From: Chloroflexota bacterium
GTDB taxonomy: Bacteria > Chloroflexota > UBA11872 > VXOZ01
Assembly: GCA_028874195.1 (NCBI GenBank)
Contig: JAPPLM010000081.1
Span: 1-44,459 of the forward strand
Direction of reading: 5' to 3'
DNA length: 44,459 nucleotides
Within the stretch, counting starts at the first letter, position 1. The number at the start of each line of letters is the position of its first letter. The position numbers and the translations under genes were made by a program. Under the pieces are notes generated by a model. The model had not been told where the DNA came from. It worked only from the letters and a program-made list of their open reading frames with translations, and searched no databases. Positions 16,584 to 24,606 of this stretch are shown here, in pieces.

Positions 16584-17246
16584 CTACTTGCGCAGCGCGT
16601 ACTTCACGAGTGTCCAGAGCGCGTGCGGGCCGTCGGTCCACGGATTGAGCTTGCGCTCTCTGCGCGGGGTGTAGGCAATCGGCACTTCGACGATGCGGTA
16701 CCCTAGCTTCAGTATCTTTGCCGTAATCTCAGGCTCGATCTCAAATCCCGACGCCTCGATCGTGAACTGTTCGACGACCTCCTTCGCCATCATCTTGTAA
16801 CACGTTTCCATGTCATGCAACGGGACGCGAAATAGAATCCTCGTCATGAGCGACAGAAAAATGTTGCCAAGTCGCCGGATGAACTCTTGGTGGTCCAGCG
16901 AGCGTACGCCGTAGACTACCTTGCTTTCGCCACGTTCGATAGGTTCCAGCAACGCCACGAAGTCCGCCGGATCGTACTCCAGATCTGCATCCTGGATGAC
17001 GACTACATCGCCGGTGGCCGCTTCCAGTGCCGTGCGGATTGCAGCGCCTTTCCCCCTGTTTTCAGGATGAAAGATGGTGTGGCATTGCGCGTCCTCCAAG
17101 GACTGCAAGAGCGCGGTTGTACCGTCCGATGAACCGTCATCGACAACGATTATTTCCAGGTCCAGTGGGACTGAGGCGACCCGCTCTAAGACGGCACGTA
17201 CTGTCTCGCGCTCGTTATAGACGGGAATAAGAACAGAGAGCTTCAT
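16584..17246 (-). CDS. Family 2 glycosyltransferase (DPM1/polyprenyl-phosphate type)
   Basis: A 220-aa GT-A enzyme that transfers a sugar from an NDP-sugar, probably to a polyprenyl phosphate. The N terminus 'LSVLIPVYNERETV' and 'VVDDGSSDGT' (D36/D37) bind the nucleotide. D86-A-D88 ('QDADLEYDP') is the metal-binding DxD, and 'DMETCYKMM' at 145-153 is typical of the family. There are no membrane helices, as in soluble DPM1-like enzymes. The frame is open to 17336, but the ATG at 17246 begins the conserved domain. The 289-base gap to the hydrolase gene contains no supported gene. Confidence 0.9.
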   Translation of the reverse strand: MKLSVLIPVYNERETVRAVLERVASVPLDLEIIVVDDGSSDGTTALLQSLEDAQCHTIFHPENRGKGAAIRTALEAATGDVVVIQDADLEYDPADFVALLEPIERGESKVVYGVRSLDHQEFIRRLGNIFLSLMTRILFRVPLHDMETCYKMMAKEVVEQFTIEASGFEIEPEITAKILKLGYRIVEVPIAYTPRRERKLNPWTDGPHALWTLVKYALRK

Positions 17247-17535
17247 GGGGCCCCACTGCCAGTCTAAAGGTGAGAAGAAACCGAATCGCCGAGATTGTCG
17301 CCATACCGGCGCGGCCCACTGTGGGGCAGCTACCATGAACGTAGGCGCTGTCCCAAGCAGTGCTTGCCTGGTTGGTCTGGGAGCGCACCTACTATATCAT
17401 TGGCTCTGTAACGAAGTAAATGCCTGCGACAATGCGGCCCGGCTTGCGTCATACCACTCGAAGCTGAGATTAGAGGCAGGCCGTAATCGCATTGAGCCAC
17501 ACTGCCCACTATAGATAAGCGCCAAGGAGCACACC

Positions 17536-19248
17536 ATGGCCACCCCGCCGTACGCCGTCACACTGGAACGCAATGTCGTCTCGCCCATGCGCGATGGCGT
17601 CATCCTCCGCGCGGACGTTTACCGCCCGCAGGCGGAGGGGCCCTTTCCGGTCATACTCACGCGCACGCCGTACAACAAGAGTTCGCTGGACGGCAGCCCG
17701 TCACCTACCTACGAGACATTGGCCGCCGCCGGTTACATCGTTGTCGCCCAGGACGTGCGCGGCCGCTATGCCTCGGAAGGAGAGTTTACGCCGCTCTTCG
17801 CCTTTGGCTATCCGGATATCGAGGACGGTTACGATACGGTGGAATGGTGCGCCCAGCTTGCGAATTCAACCGGCGACGTGGGTATATTTGGCAATTCCTA
17901 CGGCGGTTTCACATCCTATTGCGCTGCTTTCAGCGCGGCACCCAGCCTGCGTTGCGTCTTTGCCGAAGGCATGACGCAGCGTCTCACTGACTTTGAGCCG
18001 CACTTCCGCCCTGGACGGCGCTTCGCCTGGTCAATGTGCACCATTGCGCCGGACATTCGTCTCAAGCAGGGTCTCGGCGAACCGCATACGAAAGAAATAG
18101 CCGATCAACTCTGGGAACGGGAGCGGCACAAGTGGTTGTGGTACCTACCCCGTAAAGACATACCTGACGAGCTGTTTGGCGGCGAAGTACAGGCGGAGTA
18201 TTATCGCATTCTCATGACCGAGGCCGGTGTCGACACCTTTCAGTGGCAAGACCGCTACCCGGACGTGCGCGTGCCGGTAATGCACCGCGCGGGTTGGTAC
18301 GATCGCTTTGTCCGCGCCATCGATGGTTACACCCTAATGGCGCAGCAGGCCGCCACCCCGGAAGCGCGCGCCGGCCAGCGTGCCATGATCGGTCCGTGGG
18401 GGCACACGAGCGCCCTCAATGTCTATGAAGGCGAGCTTGACTTTGGCGCAGCAGGTCTCATAGAGCAAACCGACCTCTTCCTGCGCTGGTTCGACTACTG
18501 GTTGAAGGGTCGCGCTACCGGCATCATGGACGAGGGGCCGATTAGTCTTTACATCCTAGGCGCTAACACCTGGCGTAATGAGAACGAATGGCCGTTGGCG
18601 CGCACCCAGTACACCGACTACCATTTCCACAGCGACGGCAATGCGCAGACGCCCCGCGGCAATGGTTTCCTTTGTACCGACCTCCCTGGTGAGGAAACTC
18701 CCGATCAGTTTGTATACGATCCCCGGGATCCGGTGCCTTCCGTGCATCTGATGCATGATCAAGATGGCGTGTTCGACCAAGGGGTGCTGGATTCGCGTCG
18801 CGACGTGTTGGTCTATCGGACCGAGCCTTTGACTGCGCCGTTGGAGGTGACAGGCGAACCGATTGTACACCTCTACGCAGCCTCTAGCGCCGTGGATACC
18901 GACTTCACGGCCAAGCTGGTAGACGTGCATCCCAACGGCTTTGCGCAAAACCTCAGTTACGGTGTCGTGCGCGCCCGCTACCGCAATGGCTACGAATCAC
19001 CGCAACTGCTGACGCCAGGACACGTGTACGAGTTCACCATCGCCCTGAACCCTATCGCCAACGTGTTCCAGCCCGGTCACCGCCTGCGCCTCGACATTTC
19101 CAGCAGCGACTTTCCTAACTGGGACCGCAATCTAAACACCGGCAGCGATGGCTATTCTGATGCGACGATGGTCAGCGCCCGCCAGACCGTGCTCCACGAT
19201 GCGAGTCACCCCACGCGCATAACTCTCCCTGTGATTCCCAGCGGTTAA
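17536..19248 (+). CDS. CocE/NonD-family hydrolase (alpha/beta hydrolase)
   Basis: A 570-aa serine hydrolase of the X-Pro dipeptidyl-peptidase S15/cocaine-esterase family. 'MRDGVILRADVYRP' opens the catalytic domain. The nucleophile elbow GNSYGG gives S121. 'GWYDRFVRAIDGY' and 'GPWGHTS' mark the acid and histidine regions. The C-terminal jelly-roll domain ends 'FQPGHRLRLDISSSDFPNWD'. No signal peptide. Length is typical. The ATG at 17536 has AAGGAG six bases upstream, a strong site. The substrate is unknown; it may be an ester, amide or peptide. Confidence 0.93.
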   Translation: MATPPYAVTLERNVVSPMRDGVILRADVYRPQAEGPFPVILTRTPYNKSSLDGSPSPTYETLAAAGYIVVAQDVRGRYASEGEFTPLFAFGYPDIEDGYDTVEWCAQLANSTGDVGIFGNSYGGFTSYCAAFSAAPSLRCVFAEGMTQRLTDFEPHFRPGRRFAWSMCTIAPDIRLKQGLGEPHTKEIADQLWERERHKWLWYLPRKDIPDELFGGEVQAEYYRILMTEAGVDTFQWQDRYPDVRVPVMHRAGWYDRFVRAIDGYTLMAQQAATPEARAGQRAMIGPWGHTSALNVYEGELDFGAAGLIEQTDLFLRWFDYWLKGRATGIMDEGPISLYILGANTWRNENEWPLARTQYTDYHFHSDGNAQTPRGNGFLCTDLPGEETPDQFVYDPRDPVPSVHLMHDQDGVFDQGVLDSRRDVLVYRTEPLTAPLEVTGEPIVHLYAASSAVDTDFTAKLVDVHPNGFAQNLSYGVVRARYRNGYESPQLLTPGHVYEFTIALNPIANVFQPGHRLRLDISSSDFPNWDRNLNTGSDGYSDATMVSARQTVLHDASHPTRITLPVIPSG

Positions 19249-19266
19249 CCACAGCGAGGTCTTCCC

Positions 19267-19342
19267 GGTAGCGCAGGTTTGTAACCTGCGTGGTAGGGCC
19301 AGGTTCGCAGCCCGCGCCGCCGTCCGGCTGGGGGTATGCCGG
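19267..19342 (+). repeat. Palindromic repeat upstream of the MFS gene
   Basis: GGTAGCGCAGGTTTGTAACC opens a block of about 76 bases whose counterpart lies at 20864-20942. The core CGCAGGTT-TGT-AACCTGCG forms a hairpin. The later part shares 'CGTCCG.CTGGG.GTA' with the second copy. It occupies much of the 306-base gap before the MFS gene. Confidence 0.75.
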
Positions 19343-19418
19343 AATCATCATGCCCTTGGGCAGAGCAGATGAGAGGATGAGAATGACGGCCGGTTTCTTG
19401 ATCGTCACTCCGGCGAAA

Positions 19419-19469
19419 AGCCTGCCCCGTACCCGATACGAAGTATCGACTGATTCGGGGCCGGATTCC
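19419..19469 (+). repeat. Fragment of the dispersed repeat
   Basis: 'AGCCTGCCCCGTACCCGATACG' shortened to its matching core GCCTGCCCCGTACCCGATAC resembles the middle of the copies at 66, 2755 and 8869. It is followed by GTATCGACTGATTCGGGGC, an inverted counterpart. It is a degenerate remnant within the gap before the MFS gene. Confidence 0.6.
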
Positions 19470-19554
19470 AAGAGACGCGGCCTCCTTTTCACAGCAATGC
19501 CCGGCAGAGGCTGGGTTGCGATTGGCTGAACGGAGACAGAGAGAGGATTGGTAT

Positions 19555-20838
19555 ATGGCGGGCGCAGCCGCGGGCTTCAAGGAGAAGCTGCTCTACGTCT
19601 CTGCGGGCCACCGCCGCCTCTTCCGCAACCGCTCGTTCGTACTGCTCTGGAGCGGACAGACGATCTCTGTCTTTGGCGACGCCTTCTTCAATCTCGCCGT
19701 CATGTGGGTAGTCTGGTCGGAGACCCAGTCGACTCTGCAGACCGCAATCATCCAAGCAATCTGGCATCTCCCGGACGTCATCTTTGCGCCTCTGGCCGGC
19801 GTTCTCGCCGACCGTTGGGACCGCAAGGCGATCATGGTGACGTCCAATTTGGCCGCCGCAGCCGTGGTAGGTGCGGTGGCCCTGCTGGTGATACTGGTCG
19901 GTTACCTGCCCCCAGTCATTGCGTTCATAGCAATCTTCAAGCTGAACAGCCTGACTACGTTCATGAGCCCGGCGCGGGCATCGGTCATGCCTTCAGTCGT
20001 AGGAAAAGACCTCTTGACCACGGCGCAGGGCCTCTTCTCCACTGCGAGAGAGACGGCGTCTTTGGTTGGCAGCGCGCTCGGCGGGCTGCTGATCGCGGCT
20101 GCGAACGCAGTGTGGGCGCTGGCGGTTGATGCGGCGACGTTTCTGATCGTGGCGCTGTGTATCGCGTTCGCCCACCTGCCGGGCAGGGCTGCCCCATCTA
20201 TTGCCACAAACGAAACACGCATCCGGATCTCCCCTTGGTCGGTCGCCCGCGACCTGCGCGAAGGGTGGCGGACGGCCTCCGGCGTGCCGGTGGTTTGGGC
20301 GTTGCTGTGGCTTGGCGTCCTCATCAACATCGGCTCTTTCATGGGCCCGCTGTTGCCGGCTCTCGTGCAAGAGCGATTGGGCGGCGGGGCGGGTTCCTTT
20401 GGACTGCTGCTGGCGGCTGGTACGGTTGGCGGCTTGCTCGGCGGGCTGGCAGCAGGACCACTGGAGCGGCGCTTCGGCGCGGGGCGTGTGCTGGCAGCGG
20501 GCTGGAGTTTGGCGGGCGTGTGCATTTTGGGCATAGCCATCTCCATCTGGCAGCCGGTCACGATGGTCTTAGAATGCGTCGAGACCGCTTCCCTTACCGC
20601 CAGCATGGTAGCAACCAGCGGGATCATGGTTACGTCCGTACCCGAGGAGTATCGCGGCCGGGTGTTCGGAATACTGCGCAGTCTGTCGGTAGTCCTCATA
20701 CCCGTGAGTGCACTCGTGGGAGGTTGGATCGCGGAGTTCGTGGAAATATGGATCATGTTCGCCGCCGGCGGGGCGCTAACCCTCGCCCTCGCCCTCGCGG
20801 CCTGGATAAATCCCCACGTCAGAACCGTGCGCATCTGA
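19555..20838 (+). CDS. MFS transporter (MefA/EntS-like efflux type)
   Basis: A 427-aa membrane protein with about twelve helices. The N terminus 'RNRSFVLLWSGQTISVFGD' and the loop 'GVLADRWDRKAIMV' (motif A type) fit MFS_3 exporters related to macrolide and siderophore efflux proteins. The ATG at 19555 has GAGAGG eight bases upstream; an open frame from 19516 is not needed. It stands alone between two copies of the GGTAGCGCAGG repeat and converges with vapC. The exported compound cannot be deduced. Confidence 0.92.
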   Translation: MAGAAAGFKEKLLYVSAGHRRLFRNRSFVLLWSGQTISVFGDAFFNLAVMWVVWSETQSTLQTAIIQAIWHLPDVIFAPLAGVLADRWDRKAIMVTSNLAAAAVVGAVALLVILVGYLPPVIAFIAIFKLNSLTTFMSPARASVMPSVVGKDLLTTAQGLFSTARETASLVGSALGGLLIAAANAVWALAVDAATFLIVALCIAFAHLPGRAAPSIATNETRIRISPWSVARDLREGWRTASGVPVVWALLWLGVLINIGSFMGPLLPALVQERLGGGAGSFGLLLAAGTVGGLLGGLAAGPLERRFGAGRVLAAGWSLAGVCILGIAISIWQPVTMVLECVETASLTASMVATSGIMVTSVPEEYRGRVFGILRSLSVVLIPVSALVGGWIAEFVEIWIMFAAGGALTLALALAAWINPHVRTVRI

Positions 20839-20863
20839 GAAGCGATGGGAGAATTCGAGTCCA

Positions 20864-20942
20864 GGTAGCGCAGGTTTGCAACCTGCGCCGGTATGACCAC
20901 ATTTGAAACCTATGCTCCCGTCCGCCTGGGTACCGCCACAAT
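20864..20942 (+). repeat. Palindromic repeat downstream of the MFS gene
   Basis: A second copy in direct orientation of the block at 19267-19342. Its core at 20868-20888 is a perfect hairpin with 9-base arms: GCGCAGGTT, loop TGC, AACCTGCGC. It could end transcription from the MFS and vapC genes, which converge here, but no T-run follows. Confidence 0.78.
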
Positions 20943-21005
20943 GCCCCCCAACGTTAACCGCTCGGAGCCGCGCAGTTAAGCGGAACCGTGCAAGCGCTCA
21001 CTTCT

Positions 21006-21410
21006 TCACGTCGGCACGATTCTGTTGACCCCCTCGATCTTGTCGAAGTCGGTATCCCAGCTATAGATCTCGGTGATTCCACGGGAACGCATATGAACCG
21101 CCGTGTATGCGTCAGCGAAAGAGATGTTTTGCCGTACGAACAGGGCAAGAGCGTCTAGGCACAGTCGCTTCTCGGCAAACCGGATTCCCGGCAGGGAGAT
21201 GATGGCGCTCACCATCGCCCCTATCCTCTCTCTAGAAACTCCATACGTACGCTGGAGCGTGAAAACTGTTTCGAACACAACCAATGGCGAGGTGACAACC
21301 TTTTCCTCCCCCCGCTCGACTTTCGCCAGCAGGCGCCGCGCGGCCTCTGCCATTTCCAAGTTATCACCCGTGAAATAGCGCAGAAGAATATTGGTATCAA
21401 GAAAGCGCAT
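21006..21410 (-). CDS. vapC: VapC-type PIN-domain toxin
   Basis: A 134-aa PIN-domain endoribonuclease. The four acidic residues are present: D5 ('FLDTN'), E47 ('VVFET'), D100 ('SFADAY') and D119/D121 ('SWDTDFD'). Family members cut tRNA or rRNA when released from the antitoxin. The ATG at 21410 overlaps the end of the antitoxin gene by 14 bases, so translation is coupled. Length is typical. Confidence 0.93.
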   Translation of the reverse strand: MRFLDTNILLRYFTGDNLEMAEAARRLLAKVERGEEKVVTSPLVVFETVFTLQRTYGVSRERIGAMVSAIISLPGIRFAEKRLCLDALALFVRQNISFADAYTAVHMRSRGITEIYSWDTDFDKIEGVNRIVPT

Positions 21411-21678
21411 TGTCTTCGCTTTGCCGGACAGACTCTGCTTCTCTCGCTACTCCTTCTTCGAATGCTGCGCGTTCTTCACGCCACGTCAAGGCCTTTCGCG
21501 AACTTGCTGCGGCGCCAAAGTAGCGGTCCACCCGTGAAGGAACCGGCAGCAAGCGAACTCCATCCGGTGTAAATTCAAACCGCACGAAGTCTCGTGGCTT
21601 GATGCCTAGCTCCTTTCGTATCTCAGCCGGCACGGTTACTTGGCCTTTCTGCGTTACGCGCGTTTCGTATACTCGCAT
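21397..21678 (-). CDS. AbrB/MazE-type antitoxin
   Basis: A 93-aa antitoxin. The swapped-hairpin DNA-binding domain is at the N terminus: 'ETRVTQKGQVTVPAEIRKEL' followed by 'GIKPRDFVRFE'. The acidic, flexible C terminus (about residues 55-93) should bind the toxin. The ATG at 21678 has GGAG seven bases upstream. It is first in the operon with vapC, probably autoregulated through the inverted repeat at 21715-21740. Confidence 0.92.
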   Translation of the reverse strand: MRVYETRVTQKGQVTVPAEIRKELGIKPRDFVRFEFTPDGVRLLPVPSRVDRYFGAAASSRKALTWREERAAFEEGVAREAESVRQSEDNALS

Positions 21679-21714
21679 CGTAATACTCCAACACTTATTA
21701 CTGCGTTTTCCTTT

Positions 21715-21740
21715 AGTAATACTACATTAAGTATATTACT
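21715..21740. promoter_or_regulatory. A+T-rich inverted repeat, likely antitoxin operator
   Basis: AGTAATACT and AGTATATTACT form an imperfect inverted repeat around ACATTA. Related TAATACT/ATTACT pieces occur at 21681-21702. On the minus strand TATACT (about 21750) could be a -10 element for the antitoxin gene. The placement fits autoregulation by an AbrB-type antitoxin. The sequence 21741-21869 before alaS contains TACAAT and TATACT boxes without a good -35. Confidence 0.45.
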
Positions 21741-21869
21741 TCTACATATAGTATAGCACTCGAGTTGCCTCTGCCGAATCCCGCCGCATTCGCTACAATA
21801 GACGGTACTAGCTATACTTTGCGCTATTGAAAGACACAACCCAATCCAATTGCGAGGCAAGATTCAACC

Positions 21870-24527
21870 GTGCGCACTGACGAAATTCGCCAGAGATTTC
21901 TCGACTACTTCGCGGAAAAGAACCATCTTGTCATGCCGGGATCCTCGCTGATTCCCCAGGGCGATCCCAGTGTTCTGCTCACCAGCGCCGGCATGCAGCA
22001 GTTCAAGGACTACTATCTCGGCCTTGCCGACCCGCCGCGGCCGCGCATTGCCACTGTGCAGAAGTGCCTGCGCACCGACGATATCGACGAGGTGGGCGAC
22101 CAGTCCCACCTCACGTTCTTCGAGATGCTTGGCAATTTCGCTTTTGGCGACTACTTCAAAGAAGAGGCCATTGCCTTTGCCTGGGAACTCGTGACCGAGC
22201 GATTCCCCTTTGCCAAAGACCAGGTGTGGGCAACCGTATTCGGCGGCCAGGACGATCTCGCCCCCGATGAAGATGCCGAGCGGGCCTGGCTGGCGGTCGG
22301 CGTGCCGCCGGAACGAATCGTGCGCTACCCGGGCTGGGAAGAAAACTGGTGGGGCCCCACCGGTGATTCCGGTCCCTGCGGTCCGTGCTCGGAGATCCAC
22401 TTGGAACTCGCCCCAAATGCCGACGGACATGACTGCCTGGGGCCCGCCTGCCCGTGCGGCCGCTTTCTCGAAATCTGGAATCTCGTTTTCAATCAGTACT
22501 ACTCGTCCGTCGGCCTCAGCCAGATTAGCGCAGACTCGCTAACGCCCTTGGACCGTGCCGGCGTAGACACCGGCGCCGGATTGGAGCGCTGGGCAGTGGC
22601 CCTGCAGGGCGTAGCCACTATCTTTGAAACCGACCTCTTTCAGCCTGTCGTGCAGCAGGCGGCGGAGTTGCTTGGCTGCACCTACGGCGAGAACAACGAG
22701 CAAGACATCGGCATTCGCATCATCTGCGAGCATACCCGGGCGGCCGTTTTTCTCATTGGAGACGGAGTCTTGCCGGGTAATGCGGAGCGCAGCTACGTGG
22801 TGCGGCGTCTGATCCGCCGCGCCATGCGCCACGCCTATCTGCTCGGACGGCGCGAACCCATGCTGGCCGGTCTGGGCAAGACTGTTATTGCGTGCATGGG
22901 CGCCGCGTATCCTGATTTGCGCTCCCGACAAGACTTCATTCTGCGCACCATTACCCAAGAAGAAGAGGGTTTCTTGCGCAACATCAGCCAAGGTCTCCCC
23001 ATCCTCAACACCATGCTGGAAGACGTAGCCCAAGCCGGCAGCGCGGCCCTTGCCGGTGCTGATGCCTTCTTGCTCCACGATTCGTACGGCTTTCCCATCG
23101 AGCTCACACGCGAGGTTGCCGGCAGCCGCGGCATTAGCGTGGACGAAGAGGAGTATCAAGCGGCCCTCCGGGAGCAGCAGGAGCGCAGCCGGCAAAGCGC
23201 CCAGTTCGAGATTGTGCAGAACTTGCCGGTCGACTTTGCCGGCGTGACATTCACCGGATATGAGACCACCAGCGATACCGGCACAGTCGTCGGCATTCAG
23301 CAAGGAGATGAGCGCACTGGCAGGCTGGAGGCCGGAGAAGAGGGACTAGTCGTGCTCGACCGCACACCCTTCTATGCGGAAGGCGGCGGCCAAGTAGGAG
23401 ACACGGGGCGCATTGAGAGCGCGGACGGCGTTTTCAAGGTGGAGACCACCTATTCGCCGCAGCCCGGCCTCATCATTCATCAGGGAAAGGTCACGGCAGG
23501 CGCGCTTGAAACCGACACCTCCGTTACGGCTACCGTAGACGCCGAACGCCGGGCGAATACGGCGCGCAATCACACGGCGACCCACCTCTTGCACGCGGCC
23601 CTGCGCGGCCTGCTCGGCGACCACGTTCAGCAGTCCGGTTCTTTGGTCGCTCCCGACCACTTACGCTTCGACTTTGCCCATCCCGAGGCCCTCACGCGCG
23701 AGCAGATTCAAGAGGTCGAGCAGCGCGTAAACGCACACATTCAAGCCAACGTGCCGACAGAAGTGACGCATCTCGAAACTTCGGAGGCCGTCGCCGCCGG
23801 AGCGCTCGCCCTATTTGGCGAAAAATACGGCGAAACGGTGCGCGTCCTCAGCATCGGCAGCGTGAGCAAGGAACTCTGCGGCGGCACACACGTCTCGGCT
23901 ACCGGTACCATCGGTCTGCTTGTAATCGAGAGCGAGTCCAGTATTGGGGCCGGCTTGCGCCGCATCGAGGCCCTCACCGGCCCCGCCGCCGTTCGTCACA
24001 TCCAGCAGCAGAACGCGCTGTTACTCGATCTCTCCAATACGCTGGAAACGCCTCCCCAAGAGCTTGTGGACCGCACCGCTGCCCTGCGCGAGGAAATCGT
24101 GCAGCAACGTCGGCAGATCACGCGTTTGGAACGCGGCCAAGCGGGGCAGCAGGTGGAGAAGCTTATCGGCTCTGCCGAGGAAGTCAACGGCGTGAAACTC
24201 GTGGTTGGCAGTGTTGACGTCCCGAATGTGGACACGTTTCGCGAGTTGGGCGACAGAATCAAAGACCGGCTCGGTGACTCCGGGGCATTGTTGCTCGGCT
24301 CAGTCCTCAATGACCGTCCCCAGTTCCTCATTATGACAACCAAGGGCTTGTCGAAACGGGGCGTGCACGCGGGCAACCTCGTACGCGAGGTCGGCAAAGC
24401 GGCCGGCGGCGGCGGCGGTGGCAGTCCGGAAACCGCCCAAGCCGGCGGCCGGGACGCCGCCAAACTTCAGGAAGCCTTGGACAGCGGCGCAGAACTCCTA
24501 AGAGTTGCGATAACCGGCGCTACGTAG
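21870..24527 (+). CDS. alaS: Alanine-tRNA ligase
   Basis: An 885-aa class II synthetase that charges tRNA-Ala. Class II motif 1 and the active site lie in the first 400 residues ('TSAGMQQFKDYYLG', 'FFEMLGNFAFGDYFKEEA'). The editing domain has zinc ligands H568 and H572 (HTATH) with C670 and H674 (CGGTH). A coiled coil near 690-760 and a C-Ala domain with a Gly-rich stretch follow. Full length. The start is GTG at 21870 with a weak GAGG upstream. It is divergent from the toxin-antitoxin pair. No T-box leader was seen. Confidence 0.97.
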   Translation: MRTDEIRQRFLDYFAEKNHLVMPGSSLIPQGDPSVLLTSAGMQQFKDYYLGLADPPRPRIATVQKCLRTDDIDEVGDQSHLTFFEMLGNFAFGDYFKEEAIAFAWELVTERFPFAKDQVWATVFGGQDDLAPDEDAERAWLAVGVPPERIVRYPGWEENWWGPTGDSGPCGPCSEIHLELAPNADGHDCLGPACPCGRFLEIWNLVFNQYYSSVGLSQISADSLTPLDRAGVDTGAGLERWAVALQGVATIFETDLFQPVVQQAAELLGCTYGENNEQDIGIRIICEHTRAAVFLIGDGVLPGNAERSYVVRRLIRRAMRHAYLLGRREPMLAGLGKTVIACMGAAYPDLRSRQDFILRTITQEEEGFLRNISQGLPILNTMLEDVAQAGSAALAGADAFLLHDSYGFPIELTREVAGSRGISVDEEEYQAALREQQERSRQSAQFEIVQNLPVDFAGVTFTGYETTSDTGTVVGIQQGDERTGRLEAGEEGLVVLDRTPFYAEGGGQVGDTGRIESADGVFKVETTYSPQPGLIIHQGKVTAGALETDTSVTATVDAERRANTARNHTATHLLHAALRGLLGDHVQQSGSLVAPDHLRFDFAHPEALTREQIQEVEQRVNAHIQANVPTEVTHLETSEAVAAGALALFGEKYGETVRVLSIGSVSKELCGGTHVSATGTIGLLVIESESSIGAGLRRIEALTGPAAVRHIQQQNALLLDLSNTLETPPQELVDRTAALREEIVQQRRQITRLERGQAGQQVEKLIGSAEEVNGVKLVVGSVDVPNVDTFRELGDRIKDRLGDSGALLLGSVLNDRPQFLIMTTKGLSKRGVHAGNLVREVGKAAGGGGGGSPETAQAGGRDAAKLQEALDSGAELLRVAITGAT

Positions 24528-24606
24528 CACGGGCACCCTAACGGCACGAACATCCTTTGACCTTCTCTGCTTTAATGTCGGCACAAATCCATTCTCGCAA
24601 GAAATT

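Noticed and set aside
19902-20900. A 332-codon minus-strand frame opposite the MFS gene
   Set aside because: It has no recognisable fold and lies opposite a clear membrane transporter.
21741-21869. A T-box riboswitch before alaS
   Set aside because: The leader is too short and I found no T-box consensus or terminator hairpin.
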